Below are positions 23,102 through 32,058 of a stretch of 64,000 nt of DNA, in pieces. Both the position numbers and the translations under genes were made by a program. Each line of letters starts with the position of its first letter. Position 1 is the first letter of the stretch. The notes under the pieces were generated by a model that did no database searches, was not told where the DNA came from, and was given only the letters and a program-made list of their open reading frames with translations. Source of the stretch: JAYPUA01 sp038133845 (GTDB lineage Bacteria; SAR324; NAC60-12); assembly GCA_038133845.1 (NCBI GenBank), contig JAYPUA010000004.1:62001-126000 (forward strand). The letters run 5' to 3'.

Positions 23102-24490
23102 ATGCCTGCTCTACCACGGATCACTCACGAACTGATTCAGCGCTACAACCGCCCTGGTCCCCGCTACACCAGCTACCCGACGGTGCCGGTTTGGCAGGAG
23201 GGGTGGTTTGAGCCGGAATACCGCGTGGCCTTGGCGGAAGAGGGGCAGCGCTCTCGACCTGTTGCCCTGTACCTGCACCTGCCGTTTTGTCGCCAGCTTT
23301 GCACCTTTTGCGGGTGCAACCGCTTTGTGACCAACGATGCGACGCTGGTGGAGCGCTACCTGAGCGCGTTGATGAAGGAGGTCGAGGCCGTTGCTCAGGC
23401 GCTGGGAACCCGTCGACAGGCCGCCCAGGTGCACTGGGGAGGAGGCACTCCGACCTACCTGAACGTGGACCAGCTCTCCCGCGTGGCCCAAAGCATCCGG
23501 GAGCACTTTGATCCGATGGGCGGCGAAGAGTGGGCCGTCGAGGTGCACCCCCGGGTCACCACGCGAGAGCAGCTTGAGGCGTTGCACCAGCTTGGATTCC
23601 GCCGCCTGAGCTTTGGGGTTCAGGATGTGGACCCGCAGGTACAAAAGGCGATCAATCGCTACCAGACACTGGAGCAGACGTGGGAGGCGTACCAAACAGC
23701 CCGTGAGTTGGGGTTTTCCAGCATCAACCTCGACCTGGTCTACGGGCTCCCCCTGCAAAACCGCAGACGCTTTCGCAAAACCCTGCTGGAAGTCTCCAGG
23801 ATGCGTCCGGATCGGCTGGCAATCTATAGCTTTGCCCACCTGCCCTGGATGTTTAAGGCCCACGAGCGCGCACTGCGTGAGGAAGACCTGCCCTCTCCGG
23901 AGGAGAAGGTCGGGATCTATCTGGACACGATCCAGCACTTCCTGGACGACGGCTACGAGATGATCGGCATGGACCATTACGCCTTGCCAGACGACGACCT
24001 TGCGCGAGCGCGTGACCAGCACACCCTGCACCGTAACTTCATGGGCTACACCCCTCTGCATGGCCTGGCTCAGATTGGACTCGGAGTGTCCGCAATCTCC
24101 GACTTCGGAAACAGCTTCTGGCAGAACCCCAAGGAACTCCCCGACTACCTGGAAATGATGGAGGCCGGAAAGCTGGAGCCGCGGCGAGGGATGCTTTTGG
24201 ATGAGGAGGACCGCATGAGACGGGAGGTAATTGAGGAGCTGATGTGTCAGGGAGAGCTGGATCTGACCAGACTGGAACAGGCGCATCGGCAACACTTTGG
24301 CACGGCGCTGTCCAAGGCCGCGCCTCGGCTCCGGCAGTTGGAGAACGAGGGGCTGTTGGTACTGGGGGCCGAGCGCCTGAGCCTGACCCCGCTGGGAAGA
24401 ATGTTTGTCCGGAATGTGGCAATGACCTTTGACCGCTACCTCCCGGAGAGCCCTTCTTCCTCAAATCCCCAATTCTCCCAGACCGTCTGA
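23102..24490 (+). CDS. hemN: Oxygen-independent coproporphyrinogen III oxidase (radical SAM)
   Basis: This enzyme converts coproporphyrinogen III to protoporphyrinogen IX without oxygen. The radical-SAM cluster cysteines are Cys63, Cys67 and Cys70, with a following Cys72, in PFCRQLCTFCGC. The SAM-binding GGGTPTYL segment and the long C-terminal domain place it with true HemN rather than the shorter HemW. An N-terminal ELIQRYNRPGPRYTSYP stretch is the HemN trip-wire region. The 462-residue length is normal. AGGAG lies just before the ATG. It implies heme synthesis under low oxygen. Confidence 0.95.
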   Translation: MPALPRITHELIQRYNRPGPRYTSYPTVPVWQEGWFEPEYRVALAEEGQRSRPVALYLHLPFCRQLCTFCGCNRFVTNDATLVERYLSALMKEVEAVAQALGTRRQAAQVHWGGGTPTYLNVDQLSRVAQSIREHFDPMGGEEWAVEVHPRVTTREQLEALHQLGFRRLSFGVQDVDPQVQKAINRYQTLEQTWEAYQTARELGFSSINLDLVYGLPLQNRRRFRKTLLEVSRMRPDRLAIYSFAHLPWMFKAHERALREEDLPSPEEKVGIYLDTIQHFLDDGYEMIGMDHYALPDDDLARARDQHTLHRNFMGYTPLHGLAQIGLGVSAISDFGNSFWQNPKELPDYLEMMEAGKLEPRRGMLLDEEDRMRREVIEELMCQGELDLTRLEQAHRQHFGTALSKAAPRLRQLENEGLLVLGAERLSLTPLGRMFVRNVAMTFDRYLPESPSSSNPQFSQTV

Positions 24491-24719
24491 GCCCCTCGGA
24501 GGCTCCCCTCAAGCCTCCTGCACGCAGTTCCAGAGCACTCCCCAGTTCCTCGGAAAAGCGCTCTGCGGGCGAACGTGCCTCAGGCCAGGCTGCCTGCCTC
24601 CAGCTGACCCAATCCAAGCTCCTGGAGCCCAAGTCTCTCTCCCGATGAAATGACTTGCATCCCGTTCACGTTGGGTTTCAGATGACACTCCTCTTCGCCC
24701 CCCTTCCACGGAAGAAGTC

Positions 24720-25850
24720 ATGCCACGTGAAACCCTGCACCCGCTTCGCCTCTCCGCACCGGGAACCGAGCGTCACCTCCGGGTCTTGGAATTCGGTCCT
24801 CCGTCCGGACGTCCTCTGGTGTACATTCAGGCCTCGATCCATGCCGATGAGATCCCGGCCCTGGCGTTGGCACATCGGCTGGAGCAACAACTGACCGAAC
24901 TCGAAGCTCAGGAGCAGATCACCGGACGGGTCCGCCTGGTTCCGGTGGCTAACCCTGTCGGGCTGGATCAGGTGCTGCTGGGACGCCATCAGGGGCGCTT
25001 TGAGTTCTCCGGAGGCGTCAACTTCAACCGGAACTACCCGGAGTTGGGGAGCGCGCTGTGCGAGCGCCTCCAGGGAAAGCTCTCCTCCGACGCCGAATCC
25101 AACACGGAGATGATCCGAGCACAGCTCCGGGCTCTGCTGCAGGAGAGCCCTCCTCAGAGTGCGGACCAGGAGCACAAGCGCATTCTGTTTGAGCAGGCGC
25201 TGGATGCAGACATGATCCTGGACCTGCACTGTGATGATGAGGCCTTGCTTCACCTCTACACCAGCTCTTCCGGATGGGAGCATTTTTCCACTCTGGCCGA
25301 GAGGATGCGCATCGCCGTGGTGATGCTGGCAGACGACTCCGGCGGTGCCAGCTTCGACGAGGCCCTGCCAGGCATCTGGACGACGCTGCAGCGCACCTTC
25401 CCGGATGTCCCCATCCCGGCAGCCACGGTCGGATGCACTATTGAACTGCGCGGCGAGAACGACGTTGAGGAGTCGCTGATTCATCAGGATTCCGAAGCCT
25501 TGTTGGAGAGTCTCCGAGACTGGAACGTACTGAAAGGACCTTCCGTGCCACTCGCTCCGACTCCCCCCAAAGTGGTCCCGCTTGAAGCCGTGGACTTCCC
25601 TCCGGCTCCGGTAGGAGGTGTGGTGCTCTGGAAGAAACCACTCGGCTCCGAGGTGAAGCAGGGAGAGCTGCTGGCCGAGATCTGGGTTCCGGGAAAGGCG
25701 CTGTCCGCCCCCGTTCCCATCCACGCAAGGTGCGACGGGTTGCTGTTCGTCCGGGCCAAGCATCGCTACGTTCTCGCCGGAAAGAGTCTGGGGAAGGTCT
25801 GCGGCTCAGAGCCCCTCCCGTGGCGCAAGGGCTATCTGCTCAATGCCTGA
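24720..25850 (+). CDS. Succinylglutamate desuccinylase/aspartoacylase-family metallohydrolase
   Basis: This 376-residue zinc hydrolase belongs to the AstE/AspA branch of the M14-like fold. Zinc ligands are His41 and Glu44 in SIHADE, and a His in DMILDLHCDDE near residue 170. NFNRNYPEL and ANPVGLDQ are typical of the family's substrate pocket. Members remove acyl groups from amino acids, or deacylate ectoine intermediates and similar compounds. Homologues near transporters suggest nutrient use, but this gene is isolated, with a 229-bp gap before it in which I see no gene. The C-terminal beta barrel (VVLWKKPLGSEVKQGELLAEI) resembles a biotinyl-like domain and is normal in the family. Confidence 0.85.
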   Translation: MPRETLHPLRLSAPGTERHLRVLEFGPPSGRPLVYIQASIHADEIPALALAHRLEQQLTELEAQEQITGRVRLVPVANPVGLDQVLLGRHQGRFEFSGGVNFNRNYPELGSALCERLQGKLSSDAESNTEMIRAQLRALLQESPPQSADQEHKRILFEQALDADMILDLHCDDEALLHLYTSSSGWEHFSTLAERMRIAVVMLADDSGGASFDEALPGIWTTLQRTFPDVPIPAATVGCTIELRGENDVEESLIHQDSEALLESLRDWNVLKGPSVPLAPTPPKVVPLEAVDFPPAPVGGVVLWKKPLGSEVKQGELLAEIWVPGKALSAPVPIHARCDGLLFVRAKHRYVLAGKSLGKVCGSEPLPWRKGYLLNA

Positions 25851-25972
25851 CGCCCCAAGCGTCGCCGCTCCGGAAACGTCCCCCAGAACGCGGCGGGAGC
25901 ACCTGCTGAGCCTCCTGAACGCACCTCTCCCTGCGAAAAACGCTGCCCCTCCTGCAGCGCCACTGGGCGTGC

Positions 25973-26030
25973 TTGACAAACTTGAGGCAAACTTCTAACT
26001 TTGTCTGTCCGCAAAGGTCTGTCATCAGAC
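25973..26030 (+). promoter_or_regulatory. Promoter and candidate operator of the second sugar ABC operon
   Basis: TTGACA (25973-25978), a 17-nt spacer and TAACTT (25996-26001) form a promoter with the same hexamers and spacing as at 7279-7307. A short palindrome GTCTG-TCAT-CAGAC (26017-26030) lies about 10-20 bp past the expected transcription start, a usual place for a repressor site. No regulator gene is adjacent. Confidence 0.6.
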
Positions 26031-26091
26031 AATTGCGTGAATCTGGCCCACCATGGAATAATGGATGAACCCTTCTACACAGAGGAACCAA

Positions 26092-27009
26092 ATGTCTCGA
26101 ATTTTACTTTTCCTGTTCAGCACCGGGATCAGCTTGCTCCTGAGCACTTCGGGCTTTGCACAATCGAAAACGGTTGCCGTGCTGACCCCTTTCCTGTCGC
26201 AACCGGGAACTCAGTTGATGGTGGAATCGTTTGAGAAGGCGGCTCAGGCGAAAGGCTGGGAAGTGGATGTGATCGATACCTCCGGAGACGTGGCAGCCCT
26301 GATTGGCCGCATGGAGGATGTCGCCTTGCAGAAGGTCGATGCGATGGTCATCAACGTCGACCCCACTCAAATCCAGAATGGGCTTTTGGCCGCCAAGGAA
26401 GCAGGGATTCCTGTCTTTGGCATGGACTCCGGGGCCGATCCGCTGCTCACCGCAAACGTCACCAGCAACGGCTACGTGATGGCTGCGGAGACCGCGACCT
26501 TTGTCGTGGATCAACTCAACGGCAAGGGCAACGTGGTGATGTTCATCTTCGAGCCCTACCCTCCCGTGCAAAAGCGCGGAGCGATTGCCGAGGCGATCTT
26601 CAACAACGAGCCGGACCTGACCATCATGGAGAAGATCACCCCCAGCTTTGACCGAGGTCCGCTGGAAGGGGCCCGGAACGCGATGGAAGCCGTCCTGACC
26701 GCCAACCCGCAAAAAGGCAGCATTCAGGCGGTTTGGGCTGCTTGGGACGATCCTGCGCTTGGGGCGGAGCAGGCGATCCGGGATGCCGGGCGCGAGGACG
26801 AGGGAATTGTGATCGTGGGAATCGATGCCACCGAACAGGCCCGGGACCGAATCGCCGCTCGAGGGAACTTCAAGGCAACCGTGGCCCAGGACTTTTCCGG
26901 AATTGCTGGTACCGTCGCCAATACCATTGAGCAGTACCTCAAATCCGGATCGGTCTCCCGTTCTCAAATATACGTGAGCGCCAAGTTGGTTACGGCGGAC
27001 GATTTGTGA
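26092..27009 (+). CDS. Sugar ABC transporter solute-binding protein, ribose/xylose class
   Basis: This 305-residue periplasmic receptor of the RbsB/pentose-hexose type (Peripla_BP_4 fold) begins with a signal peptide (ILLFLFSTGISLLLSTSGFA then QSK). The mature N-terminus KTVAVLTPFLSQPGTQL matches the first beta strand. GIPVFGMDSGAD and the AVWAAWDDPALGAEQA hinge segment are typical. ATG 26092 is chosen because AGAGGA lies just before it. An in-frame ATG nine codons earlier lacks a site. It is the first gene of a four-gene operon with ATPase, permease and kinase. Confidence 0.93.
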   Translation: MSRILLFLFSTGISLLLSTSGFAQSKTVAVLTPFLSQPGTQLMVESFEKAAQAKGWEVDVIDTSGDVAALIGRMEDVALQKVDAMVINVDPTQIQNGLLAAKEAGIPVFGMDSGADPLLTANVTSNGYVMAAETATFVVDQLNGKGNVVMFIFEPYPPVQKRGAIAEAIFNNEPDLTIMEKITPSFDRGPLEGARNAMEAVLTANPQKGSIQAVWAAWDDPALGAEQAIRDAGREDEGIVIVGIDATEQARDRIAARGNFKATVAQDFSGIAGTVANTIEQYLKSGSVSRSQIYVSAKLVTADDL

Positions 27010-27024
27010 TCCGTCTGTCCAGGT

Positions 27025-28572
27025 TTGAGAACGCCACCGCTTTCCGCTCGCTCTGTGGACCCGCTGCTCAAGCTGCACTCCGTTCATAAGCGCTTTGGGA
27101 CAGCCTCGGTGCTTCGAGGGGTCTCACTGGAGCTGAGGAGCGGAGAGATCCAGGGGCTCATGGGCGAGAACGGAGCAGGGAAGTCCACTCTGATCCGCAT
27201 CCTCTCCGGAGTCCTTGGCGCAGACGAGCTGGCCTGCGAGTTTCAGGGGCAGCCGCAACCTCCGGAGTGGTTGAGGAGCGAGAGCAAACGGAGGATTCGC
27301 TGCATTCATCAAGAGCTGAACCTCGTTCCCGGGCTCTCTGTTGCGGAGAACCTGTGGCTTGGCAAGAGCGTCCCTGCCTGGGGCGGAGCGTTTGTTCTCA
27401 GGTCTCGTCTTGAGTCCCTGGCCGCCGAGGCTCTGGCCCAGTTGGGAGTCACCCACCTCAACCCGAGAGAGAAGGTCAGCCGACTTGGAGCCGGGGACCG
27501 CATGCTCATTCAGCTCGGAAGCGCATTCGTCCGGGAGCCAAACGAGCCGGAGGCCCAGCTGTACGTGCTCGACGAGCCCACCGCCTCCCTGCTTCCTTCA
27601 GAGGTCGAGCAGTTGTTTGCCGTGCTGAAACACCTTAAGGCACAGGGACGCTCGATCCTCTACGTCTCACATCGGCTTGAGGAGGTCTTCCGCCTCACGG
27701 ATCGGCTCACAGTCCTGCGTGATGGCGTCGTGGTGTTGACCGGACCAACCAGGCAGCTGAGCTCCAGGCAGGTGGTTGAAGCCATGACCGGGAGGCAGGT
27801 CCTCCAACAGTTTCCCAAGCGCACGCTGGCCCGCTCCACGGAGGTCATCCTGGACGCCAGAGAGATCACCAGCCAGAAGCTGAAGTCTGTCTCTTTCTCA
27901 CTCTGCCAGGGAGAGATTCTGGGGCTCGCAGGGCTAGGAGGTTCCGGTCGCTCGGAGCTTCTGAGAGCCCTTTTGGGCGTCGACCCGTCTACGGGGACCT
28001 GGGCTCTGGAAGGGAAGGCGTGGAAGCCTGGACTGAGCCGATTTTGGAAGCAGCAGTTGGCCTACATTCCGGAGGAGCGAAGGGCCCAGGGGCTGGTGTT
28101 GAATCAGAGCGTGGCCCTCAACAGCCACTTGCCCTTCACCTCGCGCTACGGCAAGGCCGGAGGATGGATCCCGCGGCAGCCGCTGGAGGCGCTCGCTCAG
28201 CAGGCGTGGGACCGGGTGGGTGTTCAGGGCTCCGGAATCACACAGCGCTGCTGGCAACTGAGCGGCGGCAATCAGCAAAAGGTTCTGTTTGCTCGAGCCA
28301 CCTGGGACCGCCCCCGCCTCCTCCTGCTGGACGAGCCTACACGCGGTGTGGACGTTGGTGCCAAGCAGGAGATCTACGGGCTGATCCGTCAGGTCAGTGA
28401 GTCCGGAACGGCAGTCTTGATGGTCTCTTCCGAGCTGGAAGAACTGATTGGCCTGTGTGACCGAGTCCTTGTCCTTCAGCAAGGCCGTGTTGGTCACGAG
28501 CTGCCGACGGAAGGGCTGAGTGAGGCTCAACTGCTCGCCTACTGCCAAGGGCTTCCGGGAGAAGCTGCCTGA
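27025..28572 (+). CDS. Sugar ABC transporter ATPase with two ABC domains, RbsA/MglA type
   Basis: The 515-residue subunit has two nucleotide-binding domains in tandem, as in RbsA, XylG and MglA. The first has Walker A GENGAGKST, Walker B with YVLDEPTASL, and IQLGSAFVREP where the signature should be, so its signature is degenerate. The second lacks a normal Walker A (LGLAGLGGSGRSEL) but has signature LSGGNQQKVLFAR and LLLLDEPTRGVD, a pattern normal for this class. The frame opens with TTG at 27025. A GTG at 27055 is an equally possible start that removes ten residues of low family similarity. Confidence 0.93.
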   Translation: MRTPPLSARSVDPLLKLHSVHKRFGTASVLRGVSLELRSGEIQGLMGENGAGKSTLIRILSGVLGADELACEFQGQPQPPEWLRSESKRRIRCIHQELNLVPGLSVAENLWLGKSVPAWGGAFVLRSRLESLAAEALAQLGVTHLNPREKVSRLGAGDRMLIQLGSAFVREPNEPEAQLYVLDEPTASLLPSEVEQLFAVLKHLKAQGRSILYVSHRLEEVFRLTDRLTVLRDGVVVLTGPTRQLSSRQVVEAMTGRQVLQQFPKRTLARSTEVILDAREITSQKLKSVSFSLCQGEILGLAGLGGSGRSELLRALLGVDPSTGTWALEGKAWKPGLSRFWKQQLAYIPEERRAQGLVLNQSVALNSHLPFTSRYGKAGGWIPRQPLEALAQQAWDRVGVQGSGITQRCWQLSGGNQQKVLFARATWDRPRLLLLDEPTRGVDVGAKQEIYGLIRQVSESGTAVLMVSSELEELIGLCDRVLVLQQGRVGHELPTEGLSEAQLLAYCQGLPGEAA

Positions 28573-28588
28573 CCACACCAAGTTCAGT

Positions 28589-29545
28589 ATGGGATTGACG
28601 ACACTTATTCGGCGCTACGGGACGTTTCTCGGCTTCTTGCTGATCATCGCCTTCTTTTGGAGCCAGCGTCCGGAGACCTTCATGACGGCCAGGAACTGGC
28701 TGAACATCACGCAGCAGGTCAGCATCCTCTGCGTGGTGGCCTTCACCATGACCCTGGTGATGGTGGGAGGAGACTTCGATCTCAGCGTCGGGTCGATGGC
28801 CAGCCTGAGCGGAATCCTGGCCGCCGTGCTCTGGCAGCAAGGCGTGGAGTTGCCAGCATCGCTGGCGGCGGCGGTGGGCATCGGCCTGCTCGGTGGACTT
28901 TTCAACGGCCTGCTCGTGGCCTATGCCGGGCTGTCTGCGTTTGTTGCCACACTTGGGACCTTGACCCTCTTCAGCGGGATGGCTCTGTTCATCAGCGACG
29001 GCAAAACCATCTTTGGCCGAGCCATACCGGCTGCGGTGGGAGTGTTCAGCCGAGGGGGCTGGGCGCTGACCGATGCGCTCACGCTGCCCAACCTGACGCT
29101 GATTGCGCTCCTGACCTTCCTGGTGATCGATGTTGTCTTGCGCCGCACGGTTTACGGGCGGGTGCTGTATGCTGTGGGGGGCAACCGAGAGGCCTCTCTC
29201 CTGGCCGGAGTGCCTGTCGCTCGCCTGCGCCTCTGGGCGTTTGTCATCAACGGAGCCGGAGCCGCGATTGCCGGGTTGATGCTGGTCAGCAGGCTGTCCT
29301 CGGCAAACCCTACCCAAGGAGACGGGCTGATGCTGAACGCGATCGCGTCTGTCTTCGTGGGGATGACGATGTCCGAAGAAGGAGAGCCCAACCTGTTCGG
29401 TACCCTGACCGGAGTGCTGATCCTGGGGGTCCTCTCCAATGGCCTCACACAGCTTCGAGTCGACACCTACGTGCAGCAGATCCTGACCGGACTGATCATC
29501 ATCGGTGCGGTTCTCTTCAGCCGCCTGTCCCAGCGGCACTCCTGA
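28589..29545 (+). CDS. Sugar ABC transporter permease, RbsC type
   Basis: This 318-residue membrane protein has about eight to ten hydrophobic spans. It carries the family signature VMVGGDFDLSVGSMASLSG after the second span and GRVLYAVGGNREAS in the cytoplasmic loop that contacts the ATPase. Both identify RbsC/XylH-class permeases, which act as homodimers. ATG 28589 lies 16 bp after the ATPase stop. Upstream in-frame codons overlap the ATPase gene and are rejected. The substrate is unknown, but the next gene is a carbohydrate kinase. Confidence 0.94.
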   Translation: MGLTTLIRRYGTFLGFLLIIAFFWSQRPETFMTARNWLNITQQVSILCVVAFTMTLVMVGGDFDLSVGSMASLSGILAAVLWQQGVELPASLAAAVGIGLLGGLFNGLLVAYAGLSAFVATLGTLTLFSGMALFISDGKTIFGRAIPAAVGVFSRGGWALTDALTLPNLTLIALLTFLVIDVVLRRTVYGRVLYAVGGNREASLLAGVPVARLRLWAFVINGAGAAIAGLMLVSRLSSANPTQGDGLMLNAIASVFVGMTMSEEGEPNLFGTLTGVLILGVLSNGLTQLRVDTYVQQILTGLIIIGAVLFSRLSQRHS

Positions 29546-29573
29546 CCCTTGCTCACTCCATCGAGGTGGTCTC

Positions 29574-31019
29574 ATGCAATGGCTGATTCTTGACATCGGA
29601 ACCACAAGCATCAAGGGAGGCGTGTTTGACTACGACGGTCAACTACTTGAGCAGGCCTCCTCAACCGGCACACAAGGGTCCTCCGGCTCCCCCACTCCGG
29701 AGGGCTGGTGGCGAGCTTGTGGGGAGATCATTCGAGAGTTGACGCCAGCGCGAACCGACTCCCTGGCCGGGATCGCCCTGACCGGACAGATGCAGAACCT
29801 GATCCTGCTCAACGCCTCCGGAGAACTCATCCGTCCGGTCATCCGCTACGGCGACCAAAGGGGGAGCGAGGTGTTGTCCGCTTGGGAGGACGATCCGCAG
29901 GTGAAGGACCTGCTGGTGGAGACGGGGAATGAGCAAGGCCCAACCAGCGTGCTGGCAAAGCTCTGCTGGATGCAGGCTCATGAGCCAGAACACCTGGTGT
30001 CTGCGAGGCAGATTTTTCTGGGCTCGGCCGACTATGTGGCGTTTCGGCTGACCGGAGCACGCGTGACAGACACCACCACGGCGACCACCACCGGCCTGAT
30101 GAACTTGCAGACCCGGGCGTGGCACGAGCCGTTGCTCCGGGTGCTGGGCCTCGAGCAGTTCCTGTCGGCCCTCCCCCGGTTGGTCCAGGGTGGGGCTGAG
30201 GTCGGAAAGCTCTCCTCCCAGGTCGCCACAGATTGGGGGCTGCCTCAGGAGTTGCCGGTCTATCTTGGTCCCGGAGATGCCGGAGCCACCACGCTCGGCT
30301 CAGGGTGCAGCAAGCCGGGTCGGGCGTATGCCTACTGCGGGACCAGCGGCTGGGTGGGGTTTACGGAAACTGCACCGGCGGCTCCGGAGAGTGGGGTGTT
30401 CACCTTGGCACATCCCGAAGCCGGACACTTCATTCAGGTTGCCCCGATCCTCACCGCTGGAGGAGGGCTCTCCTGGGTGAAGCAGGTGTTTGAGGTCCAG
30501 GACTATGAGGCCCTGATCACAGAGGCCATGGGCGCTCCAAAGGGTGAGTTGATCTACCTGCCCTATCTCCAGGGAGAGCGATCTCCGTTCATTGATCCGC
30601 ACGCCCGGGGAGCATGGATTGGCCTCAGTCTGCAGACGGAGGCCGCACACCTCAAGAGAGCCGTGCTGGAAGGGTGTTGCCTGGCATTTCGCCACGCACT
30701 GCAAGCGGTGACGCAGAGTCCGATCTCAGAGCTGTACCTCACCGGAGGGACCACCCGATCTCCAAAATTCTGCCAGCTGTTCTCCGATGTGATTGGACTC
30801 CCGGTACGGGTTCTCTCGAACTCGGAGCTGACCGGCCTGCTTGGCGTACTCGTTTCCGTAGCCCCTGAGTCGGCCGCCTCCGAGCCCGAGGTCGAGCAGA
30901 CCTTCTCTCCCGACCCGAAAAGCCATGAGCACTACACCGGCCTCTTTCAGATCTATCTGAAGGCGTATCCTGCTCTGAAGCCTGTTTTTTCCGAATTGGT
31001 ACAGACCCCGTTCTCTTGA
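29574..31019 (+). CDS. FGGY-family carbohydrate kinase (xylulokinase-like)
   Basis: This cytoplasmic sugar or polyol kinase of 481 residues phosphorylates the sugar delivered by the upstream importer. The first domain begins LILDIGTTSIKGGVFD, the phosphate-binding loop of the actin-like fold. The second has the FGGY pattern GDAGATTLGSGCSKPG and YLPYLQGERSPF. LYLTGGTTRSPKFCQLFSDV is the adenosine-binding segment seen in xylulokinases. GAGGTGGT before the ATG fixes the start. Xylulose is only one candidate, because glycerol, ribulose and erythritol kinases share the fold. Confidence 0.9.
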   Translation: MQWLILDIGTTSIKGGVFDYDGQLLEQASSTGTQGSSGSPTPEGWWRACGEIIRELTPARTDSLAGIALTGQMQNLILLNASGELIRPVIRYGDQRGSEVLSAWEDDPQVKDLLVETGNEQGPTSVLAKLCWMQAHEPEHLVSARQIFLGSADYVAFRLTGARVTDTTTATTTGLMNLQTRAWHEPLLRVLGLEQFLSALPRLVQGGAEVGKLSSQVATDWGLPQELPVYLGPGDAGATTLGSGCSKPGRAYAYCGTSGWVGFTETAPAAPESGVFTLAHPEAGHFIQVAPILTAGGGLSWVKQVFEVQDYEALITEAMGAPKGELIYLPYLQGERSPFIDPHARGAWIGLSLQTEAAHLKRAVLEGCCLAFRHALQAVTQSPISELYLTGGTTRSPKFCQLFSDVIGLPVRVLSNSELTGLLGVLVSVAPESAASEPEVEQTFSPDPKSHEHYTGLFQIYLKAYPALKPVFSELVQTPFS

Positions 31020-31054
31020 GCCGATAGCCGGGGCGGCTGGATCTCACTCGGCTC
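31018..31054. terminator. Nested hairpin between convergent kinase and dioxygenase genes
   Basis: Outer arms GAGCCGA (31018-31024) and TCGGCTC (31048-31054) enclose an inner hairpin AGCCG-GGG-CGGCT (31026-31038). The structure overlaps the kinase stop and lies six bases before the dioxygenase stop. Neither side has a T-run. Confidence 0.4.
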
Positions 31055-31059
31055 CAAGC

Positions 31060-31848
31060 TCACCACAGGAAGGTGCTGACCTGCTTGCCAAGCACCTTTA
31101 CGCTTTCCATGCGCTGAAAGGGACGCCGGGCTGCTCCGTAGCAGACGTGCAGTGGGAGCAGGTGCTCCTCTCTCGGGTGACAGTGGCGTGCGGCAGGGGC
31201 TTCTTCCCAGCGGATCAGGCGCTCCCGGCGCTGCGCCTCCGTCAGCTCTGTGCTCCCAAGCGTCTCTTCCAGCCAGGCTTCAAAGGCCAGGTTCCCAGAG
31301 TCTGGCTGATTGGCTGAAGCCCCGAGGAAGGCCCGCATGTTGTGGAAGGAAAATCCGGATCCCAACAGCAGCAAACGCTCGTGCTCCACGGAGGCCAGGG
31401 CCTCCCCGAGGCGCAGGTGCTCCTCCGGATTCAGACCGGCGCGCAAGGAGATCTGCACGCAGGGGATGTCAGCCTGCGGATACATCAGCATCAGTGGGAT
31501 GAAGACGCCGTGATCCAGCCCACGCCGATCATTCAGCTCGGATGCGATGCCGCACGCCTGAAGCTGCTCCCGGACTTGCTCAGCCAACTCCGGATCTCCA
31601 GGGGCGGGATACTGAAGGGTGTAGGACTCCGGAGGAAAGCCGTAGTAGTCGTAGAGCAGCGAAGGCGCCGGGTGATGGGTGACCTGAACCGTCGGCTCTT
31701 CCCAGTGGGCGCTGAGAATCAGGATTTTCCGGGGAGGTGTCAGGTCTTGTGCGAGCCGTTGGAGGTGACCTGTCAACTCCGCATGGCTGGGATCGCCAAG
31801 CACGGGGAGGGGGCCGCCCCCGTGGGAGAGAAACACAACTTGAGGCAT
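31060..31848 (-). CDS. LigB-type extradiol ring-cleavage dioxygenase (DODA/YgiD family)
   Basis: The protein has 262 residues, the size of the single-chain class III extradiol dioxygenases such as 4,5-DOPA dioxygenase and YgiD. Metal-site residues are the early His in LSHGGGP, His48 in LSAHWEEP, and the later His in GLDHGVFIPL, all in the positions used by the family. The C-terminal part (LLGSGFSFHNMRAFL) is typical. It opens catechol-like rings, though many bacterial members have no known substrate. It lies 31 bp downstream of tRNA-Sec on the same strand, and the two may be cotranscribed. Confidence 0.88.
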   Translation of the reverse strand: MPQVVFLSHGGGPLPVLGDPSHAELTGHLQRLAQDLTPPRKILILSAHWEEPTVQVTHHPAPSLLYDYYGFPPESYTLQYPAPGDPELAEQVREQLQACGIASELNDRRGLDHGVFIPLMLMYPQADIPCVQISLRAGLNPEEHLRLGEALASVEHERLLLLGSGFSFHNMRAFLGASANQPDSGNLAFEAWLEETLGSTELTEAQRRERLIRWEEAPAARHCHPREEHLLPLHVCYGAARRPFQRMESVKVLGKQVSTFLW

Positions 31849-31879
31849 CCGGTGGAGTCGTTCGAGTTTTTGAAATCAT

Positions 31880-31978
31880 TGGCGGAAGTGTGTGGGAATC
31901 GAACCCACCAAAGACAGGATTAGTGCCTTTCACGCGGTTTTGAAGACCGGGGCGCCCACCAGTGACGCATCCACCTCC
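31880..31978 (-). tRNA. selC: tRNA-Sec (anticodon UCA)
   Basis: The 99-nt gene has a long acceptor stem opening GGAGGTGG and ending CACTTCC-G-CCA, with the CCA encoded. The anticodon arm CGGT-CTTCAAA-ACCG gives anticodon TCA, which reads UGA. A long variable arm of seven base pairs (AAAGGCA with TGTCTTT) and a T arm GTGGG-TTCGATT-CCCAC complete the shape of a bacterial tRNA-Sec. E. coli selC is 95 nt. Two near-identical 14-nt repeats lie upstream at 31999-32032. Confidence 0.96.
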
Positions 31979-32058
31979 AAGGGGAGGGGTTCAGGCTCCC
32001 AGAACCTTGAGGAAATGTCCAGAATCTTGAGGGAGGCGCCTTGCTCCGGAGTCCGTGC

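Noticed and set aside
24491..24719. Possible small gene or RNA between hemN and the aspartoacylase-like gene
   Set aside because: Only short frames with no start context and a weak 5-bp hairpin at its left end. Nothing supports a gene.
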